Source of the DNA: Clostridia bacterium
GTDB taxonomy: Bacteria; Bacillota_A; Clostridia; Oscillospirales; QAKW01
Assembly (NCBI GenBank): GCA_017396865.1
Contig: JAFQKO010000175.1
Coordinates: forward strand, 1-9,591
Direction: 5' to 3'
DNA length: 9,591 bases
Shown here piece after piece: positions 6,276-9,591 of the stretch; position 1 is the first letter of the stretch, and each line of letters starts with the position of its first letter. Below the pieces are notes generated by a model. It made no database searches. It was not told the DNA's origin and was given only the letters and a program-made list of their open reading frames with translations. A program made the translations under genes and the position numbers.

Positions 6276-6389
6276 ATGGATAGCGACAGTAGCGACGACG
6301 ATAACCGTTGCCTTGCCGATAAGAATAAGCATATCTGTACCGAACAAAGGGGCAGGTATGCTTTTTTGCGTCCTTTTTTAGAAAAATAA
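6276..6389 (+). CDS. Putative acidic leader peptide (uORF) of the CNNM/CorC gene
   Basis: This is a 37-codon ORF starting ATG 6276 and stopping TAA 6387-6389. The N-terminus is MDSDSSDDDN, with five Asp in residues 2-9, and the rest is basic/mixed and ends FLEK. A GGAGG stands at 6256-6260, but 15 nt before the ATG, which is longer than ideal. The stop codon overlaps the TAAGGAG ribosome site of the next gene, so re-initiation or coupling is possible. An intrinsic terminator lies inside its 3' half. Acidic N-terminal stretches are known to destabilise translating ribosomes at low Mg2+, as in the Mg2+-sensing leader peptide MgtL. Here the downstream gene is a Mg2+ transporter homologue. It matches no family I recognise, and its translation is not certain. 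Confidence 0.45.
   Translation: MDSDSSDDDNRCLADKNKHICTEQRGRYAFLRPFLEK
6329..6367 (+). terminator. Intrinsic terminator inside the leader (candidate attenuator)
   Basis: GCATATCTG (6329-6337) pairs with CAGGTATGC (6353-6361), with one G-U. The helix extends inward by TACC with GGGG, broken by one A-G mismatch, to a 7-nt loop. Six T (6362-6367) follow directly. It lies about 40 bp before the CNNM start codon and within the uORF, so unregulated it would stop transcription before the gene. Confidence 0.7.
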
Positions 6390-6405
6390 GGAGTATTTTT
6401 AAAAA

Positions 6406-7668
6406 ATGAACTACCCAATGTACATTACCATTATGGCGATCTGCCTGATCGGCTCAGCCTATTTCTCGGCCACCGAGACCGCCTTTTCCTGCGCCAATAA
6501 AACGCGATTGAAGGCGCTGGCGGAGGCCGGCAATAAGCGGGCGGCCCATGCGCTGGAGCTTTCGGAACGGTATGATCGGCTGATCTCCACCGTGTTGATC
6601 GGTAATAATATCGTAAATATTTTGCTGGCATCCCTTTCGACCGTATTGTGCGTTCACCTTTGCGGTGATGATATCGGAGCAACGATATCTACGGTGGTTA
6701 CTACCATTGTGGTATTGATCTTCGGCGAGATCACCCCCAAGAACATCGCCAAGGATATGCCCGAACGGTTTGCCATGTTCTCAACCCCGCTGATTCAGCT
6801 TTTGATCTGGATCTTCCTGCCGCTGGTCTTTTTGTTCAGCCTTTGGAAGAAGCTGATCTCCAAGGTCTTCAAATCCAAGGACGATACCAAAACCTCTCAG
6901 GAGGAGCTGATCATGATGGTGGAGGAGGTTGAGCAGGAGGGCAGCATCGATGAGGATGAAAGCAACCTGCTGAAAAACGCCATCGAGTTTACCGAGCGCC
7001 GCGCCGAGGATATCCTCACCCACCGCGTCGATCTGGCGGCGGTCAACGTGGAGGACGATAAAAAGGAGATCTCCAAGCTCTATTCCGAAACCAAATTCTC
7101 CCGTTTGCTGGTCTATGAGGAGAATATCGATAATATTATCGGTGTGATCCATCAAAAGGATTTCTATGAGGAAGGCAAGATCACCGATAAGCCGCTCCGT
7201 GAGATCATGAGCGAGCCCTTCTTCATTCAGCAGAATGAAAAGATCAACGATCTGATGAAAAAGCTGCAGCAGAGCAAGTCCCATATGGCGGTCGTTCTGG
7301 ATGAATACGGCGGCACCTACGGCATCGTTACTCTGGAGGATATTCTGGAGGAGCTGGTCGGCGAGATCTGGGATGAGCACGATGAGGTCGTAGAGGACTT
7401 CAAGGAGCTGGCAGAGAACACCTGGCGGGTGGATTGCACCGTCAATATCGACGATTTCTTTGATTTCTTTGAATTACCCAAGCAGGAGGACGTGGAAAGC
7501 GTTTCCCTCGGCGGCTGGGTGATGGAGCAGCTGGAGAAGATCCCCGAGGAGGGCGACGCCTTCAGCTTTGATAAATTAGACGTTACCGTAACGGAGCTGG
7601 ATTCCCACCGCGTTGCCTTTGTTAAGGTTTTCTGCAACGCCGAGGAAGAAGAGGAAGAAGACGATTAA
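6406..7668 (+). CDS. CNNM/CorC-type (MpfA/YhdP-like, hemolysin family) Mg2+ transport protein with CBS pair
   Basis: This is a 420-aa membrane protein. The ATG at 6406 follows AAGGAG (6388-6393) by 12 nt. The N-terminal DUF21/CNNM domain (about 1-165) has three membrane segments and the ion-site motifs SATETAFS (21-28), IGNNIVN (65-71) and FGEITPKN (106-113). A paired CBS domain follows (about 195-325: ILTHRVDLAAV, then SHMAVVLDEYGGTYGIVTLEDILEE region), which binds Mg-ATP in relatives. A CorC_HlyC domain follows (about 340-412). It ends in an acidic tail of consecutive Glu/Asp. Bacterial members (MpfA, YhdP, CorC) export Mg2+ or confer resistance to high Mg2+ at the plasma membrane. Older annotations call them hemolysins. 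It is transcribed from its own promoter through a leader with an acidic uORF and terminator, and is followed by a shared terminator. Confidence 0.95.
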   Translation: MNYPMYITIMAICLIGSAYFSATETAFSCANKTRLKALAEAGNKRAAHALELSERYDRLISTVLIGNNIVNILLASLSTVLCVHLCGDDIGATISTVVTTIVVLIFGEITPKNIAKDMPERFAMFSTPLIQLLIWIFLPLVFLFSLWKKLISKVFKSKDDTKTSQEELIMMVEEVEQEGSIDEDESNLLKNAIEFTERRAEDILTHRVDLAAVNVEDDKKEISKLYSETKFSRLLVYEENIDNIIGVIHQKDFYEEGKITDKPLREIMSEPFFIQQNEKINDLMKKLQQSKSHMAVVLDEYGGTYGIVTLEDILEELVGEIWDEHDEVVEDFKELAENTWRVDCTVNIDDFFDFFELPKQEDVESVSLGGWVMEQLEKIPEEGDAFSFDKLDVTVTELDSHRVAFVKVFCNAEEEEEEDD

Positions 7669-7677
7669 TTAAAGAAT

Positions 7678-7717
7678 AAACGCTGTCGGCAGGCTATCTT
7701 CTGCCGACAGCGTTTTT
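7678..7717. terminator. Bidirectional terminator between the CNNM and permease genes
   Basis: AAACGCTGTCGGCAG (7678-7692) and CTGCCGACAGCGTTT (7701-7715) form a 15-bp perfect stem with an 8-nt loop. TTTTT ends the plus reading. The minus reading leaves GCGTTTATTCTTT. It serves the CNNM gene and the convergent permease gene, whose stop lies just beyond it. Confidence 0.93.
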
Positions 7718-7719
7718 AA

Positions 7720-9015
7720 TTATAGCATGATTTGCAGGCCGATCAGCGCCGCAATCAATGAAGGAATGGCAATGATCGCGCCGTAGCGGGTGAAGCGTCC
7801 AAAGGAAAGGTGGACCTTATGGGTGCGCAGGAGCTGCATCCACATGATTCCCGCCAGCGCACCAATGGGGGTGAAGAAGGCGCCGAGGTTGGAACCGATC
7901 ACCGCCGCGTAGAGTGCGGCTGCGGCATCGCCGAGATTGGCGGTCACCCCCGAAAAGAGCACGCTCATGGGGATGTTGTTCATCAGGTTGGCGGAGAGGA
8001 AGGAGGTCACGCCGTAGCCCCATTCTTGGGGCAGCGGGGTCAGCAGCTCGGCGATGCGGGCGGTCAAGCCCACCTTATCCAAGGCCAAAACCAAGACGAA
8101 CATCGAAAGGATAAAGGGAGCCATCTCCAAGGGCGCCCGCTTGAGGGTCTCCTTAATTACAACGAGGCTCTGCCGCCGCAGTAGGATACAGGCGGTTGCA
8201 CTGATAAAGAGGCTCAGGGCGGCCACCAGAGCGATCAGCCACATCGGCAGATCCAATACCGAGGAAAAGACCAAAAAGAGGATGCAAACCGCCAGATGCC
8301 CCACGCCGATGGCGGTGAGGGTACGGTTGCGCAGGCGGGTGGGATGGCTTTTCAGCCTCATCGGCTGCTGCAGCTTTTTGCGGAAGATCAGCAGCAGCAC
8401 GCCGAGAGAAACGCCGCCCGCCAATAGGGTGGGCAGGGCCATCACCCGAATGTAGGAGAAGAAATCCACTCCGGCACCGGTTGCTAAGTAGATGTTGGTG
8501 GGATTGCCGATGATCAGCAGCATGCTCCAGGTGTTTGCGGCGATAAACTCGCAAAAGAGATAGGGGATGGGGTCGATCTCGGCGTGGCGGGCAAAGTAGC
8601 AGATAAAGGGGGTAAAGGTCAGAACGATGATGTCATTGGAGGTAAAGACCGTTAAAACGGAAACGGTAACGTAAAGGGTCAGGAATAAGGATCTTTGACT
8701 CCCCTTGGCGCGCCCCAGCAATCGCTCGGCCAGATAGCGAAAGAATCCGATGCTGTCCAAAAAGACCGAGATCAGCGTCATGGAGAAAAAGAGGATCAGG
8801 ATCTTGATGGGGTTCATGGCGGTGGGCGCAGTCAACCCCGCGGCCACCTCGCCCCAAGAGAGCACCCCACCGAGGATCAGCGCCAGCGCCCCGAGCACGG
8901 GCGGCAGCCAATAGATATTAATTTGTTCTCCGCGTATGGAGAGGGCGGGCTTGAAAAAGACCAGCCCGATCATTGCGGCGCAGGTCAGCAGACCGACGGT
9001 TAAAACGAATATCAT
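7720..9015 (-). CDS. ArsB/NhaD-type (ion transporter superfamily, SLC13-like) permease
   Basis: This is a 431-aa, very hydrophobic protein with about 10-12 predicted membrane segments in two related halves. The start ATG 9015 has GAGGAG 5 nt upstream. Each half carries the re-entrant-loop pattern of the ion transporter superfamily: TSNDIIVLTFTPF (125-137) and GNPTN (170-174) in the first, MNNIPMSVLFSG (about 348) and GSNLGAFFTPIGALAG (about 375-390) in the second. The closest well-known groups are arsenite/antimonite permease ArsB, Na+/H+ antiporter NhaD and SLC13 dicarboxylate/sulfate carriers. No ars genes (arsR, arsA, arsC, arsD) lie next to it in this window, so arsenic efflux should not be assumed. 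It lies 38 bp after typA, behind a terminator hairpin, with no separate promoter visible in the gap. Confidence 0.88.
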   Translation of the reverse strand: MIFVLTVGLLTCAAMIGLVFFKPALSIRGEQINIYWLPPVLGALALILGGVLSWGEVAAGLTAPTAMNPIKILILFFSMTLISVFLDSIGFFRYLAERLLGRAKGSQRSLFLTLYVTVSVLTVFTSNDIIVLTFTPFICYFARHAEIDPIPYLFCEFIAANTWSMLLIIGNPTNIYLATGAGVDFFSYIRVMALPTLLAGGVSLGVLLLIFRKKLQQPMRLKSHPTRLRNRTLTAIGVGHLAVCILFLVFSSVLDLPMWLIALVAALSLFISATACILLRRQSLVVIKETLKRAPLEMAPFILSMFVLVLALDKVGLTARIAELLTPLPQEWGYGVTSFLSANLMNNIPMSVLFSGVTANLGDAAAALYAAVIGSNLGAFFTPIGALAGIMWMQLLRTHKVHLSFGRFTRYGAIIAIPSLIAALIGLQIML

Positions 9016-9026
9016 AGTTTCTCCTC

Positions 9027-9055
9027 AAAAAATGGGCGCGATGCGCCCATTTTTT
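9027..9055 (-). terminator. Terminator between typA and the permease gene
   Basis: AAAAAATGGGCGC (9027-9039) and GCGCCCATTTTTT (9043-9055) are perfect 13-base complements around a 3-nt loop. In the minus reading it starts within the typA stop codon (9056-9054) and ends in six T directly before the GAGGAG ribosome site of the permease. Confidence 0.88.
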
Positions 9056-9591
9056 ATTTCAACTTGGATAATTCTTTCATTCTTTGAACGTTGCTCAGGG
9101 TCTGCTTGCGCAGGCGGATGGAGGTGGGGGTGACCTCAATATATTCATCGGGGGCGATGAATTCGATGGATTCCTCCAAGCTCATCTTCTTGGGCGGGAT
9201 GAGGCGCAGGGCTTCATCCGAGCCGCTGGCACGCATGTTGGTGACGTGCTTGCGCTTGCAGACGTTCACGGCGATGTCGTCGCCCTTGGGATTGAGGCCA
9301 ACGATCATACCCTCATAGACCTGCGTGCCCGCCTCGATAAAGAGGGCGCCGCGCTCCTGGGCATTGAAGAGGCCATAGGTGACCGCCTCGCCGGTCTCAA
9401 AGGCAATGAGCGAGCCGCTGGAGCGGCCGGGGATCTCGCCCTTATAGGGCTCATAGCCGTGGAAGATGGAGTTCATAATGCCCTCGCCGCGGGTGGCGGT
9501 GAGGAAATCGCTCTTATAGCCGATCAGGCCGCGGGCGGGAACCAGATATTCCAGCTTCATGCGGGAGCCGTTGGGCTCCATCGAGAGCATC
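9054..9591 (-). CDS. typA: Ribosome-associated GTPase TypA/BipA, C-terminal part (5' end outside window)
   Basis: The visible 179 codons are the C-terminal third of a protein of about 600 aa. The GTPase, domain II and first elongation-factor-like domains lie beyond the right edge. Recognisable stretches are YLVPARGLIGYKSDFLT, GEGIMNSIFHGYEPYKGEIP (signature of the EF-G domain V-like region), then the TypA-specific C-terminal domain with AYGLFNAQERGALFIE-like, VYEGMIVG, NVCKRKHVTNMRASGSDEA and EVTPTSIRLRKQ. TypA binds the 70S ribosome near the A site and supports ribosome assembly and growth at low temperature or under stress. The sequence ends intact with a TAA that is part of a terminator. 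The permease follows on the same strand. Confidence 0.97.
   Translation of the reverse strand, partial: MLSMEPNGSRMKLEYLVPARGLIGYKSDFLTATRGEGIMNSIFHGYEPYKGEIPGRSSGSLIAFETGEAVTYGLFNAQERGALFIEAGTQVYEGMIVGLNPKGDDIAVNVCKRKHVTNMRASGSDEALRLIPPKKMSLEESIEFIAPDEYIEVTPTSIRLRKQTLSNVQRMKELSKLK

Noticed and set aside
6254..6283. A 9-codon ORF starting ATG 6254 in the CNNM leader.
   Set aside because: It has no ribosome site, as its ATG overlaps the GGAGG itself, and starts about 17 nt from the predicted mRNA end. It is probably chance.
6186..6389. A longer 67-codon version of the leader ORF starting at 6186.
   Set aside because: Its first codons overlap the promoter (-35 at 6202, -10 at 6225) and lie upstream of the predicted start near 6237. 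Only the part from ATG 6276 could be translated from that mRNA.
7720..9015. Calling the permease an arsenite pump (arsB).
   Set aside because: The superfamily motifs are shared by ArsB, NhaD and SLC13 carriers, and no other ars gene is in the window, so the symbol would overclaim.
9027..9055. Perfect palindrome between typA and the permease as a metal- or arsenic-repressor operator.
   Set aside because: The 3-bp loop with flanking A6/T6 is the standard form of an intrinsic terminator, and no repressor gene is nearby.

Overview
The window looks like a chromosomal segment of a low-G+C-type Gram-positive bacterium, most likely a gut Clostridia (Oscillospiraceae/Lachnospiraceae-like). The reasons are a T-box leader, strong GGAGG-type ribosome sites, A/T-rich intergenic promoters of the TTGACA-17-TAtaAT kind, intrinsic terminators after most genes, and fairly G+C-rich coding sequence. 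The taxon is an inference. No tRNA, rRNA, CRISPR array, insertion sequence or phage gene was seen.

Layout. (1) 1-900, minus: 5' part of a homologue of 2-isopropylmalate synthase (DRE-TIM family) behind a complete T-box leader (935-1216) whose specifier reads as CUC (Leu). The protein keeps the barrel but appears to have lost every metal ligand and the catalytic Glu. (2) 1320-5326, plus: an AraC-type regulator, then a three-gene overlapping operon holding a hydroxypyruvate-isomerase-like TIM barrel and two different Gfo/Idh/MocA oxidoreductases. The regulator and operon are separated by a 21-bp-phased direct repeat abutting a promoter, and by a hairpin that encloses the promoter -10. (3) 5344-6138, minus: an amidohydrolase converging on the operon and sharing its terminator. 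(4) 6202-7668, plus: a CNNM/CorC (MpfA-like) Mg2+ transport protein. Its leader contains a small acidic ORF (N-terminus MDSDSSDDDN) with an intrinsic terminator inside it. (5) 7720-9591, minus: an ArsB/NhaD-type permease downstream of typA (bipA), which runs off the right edge.

How the genes may work together. The AraC gene and operon resemble a small catabolic unit for a sugar, polyol or glycoside: two NAD(P)-type oxidoreductases and an isomerase/lyase-fold barrel, with no transporter or kinase in view. The left gene belongs to leucine-responsive control. The CNNM gene is a housekeeping ion-homeostasis gene with an unusual leader.

The two most interesting items are the apparently catalytically dead, leucine T-box-controlled isopropylmalate synthase homologue, and the Asp-rich leader peptide/attenuator in front of the Mg2+ transporter. 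The order of parts in that leader would suit induction by high Mg2+. Both are readings from sequence only.
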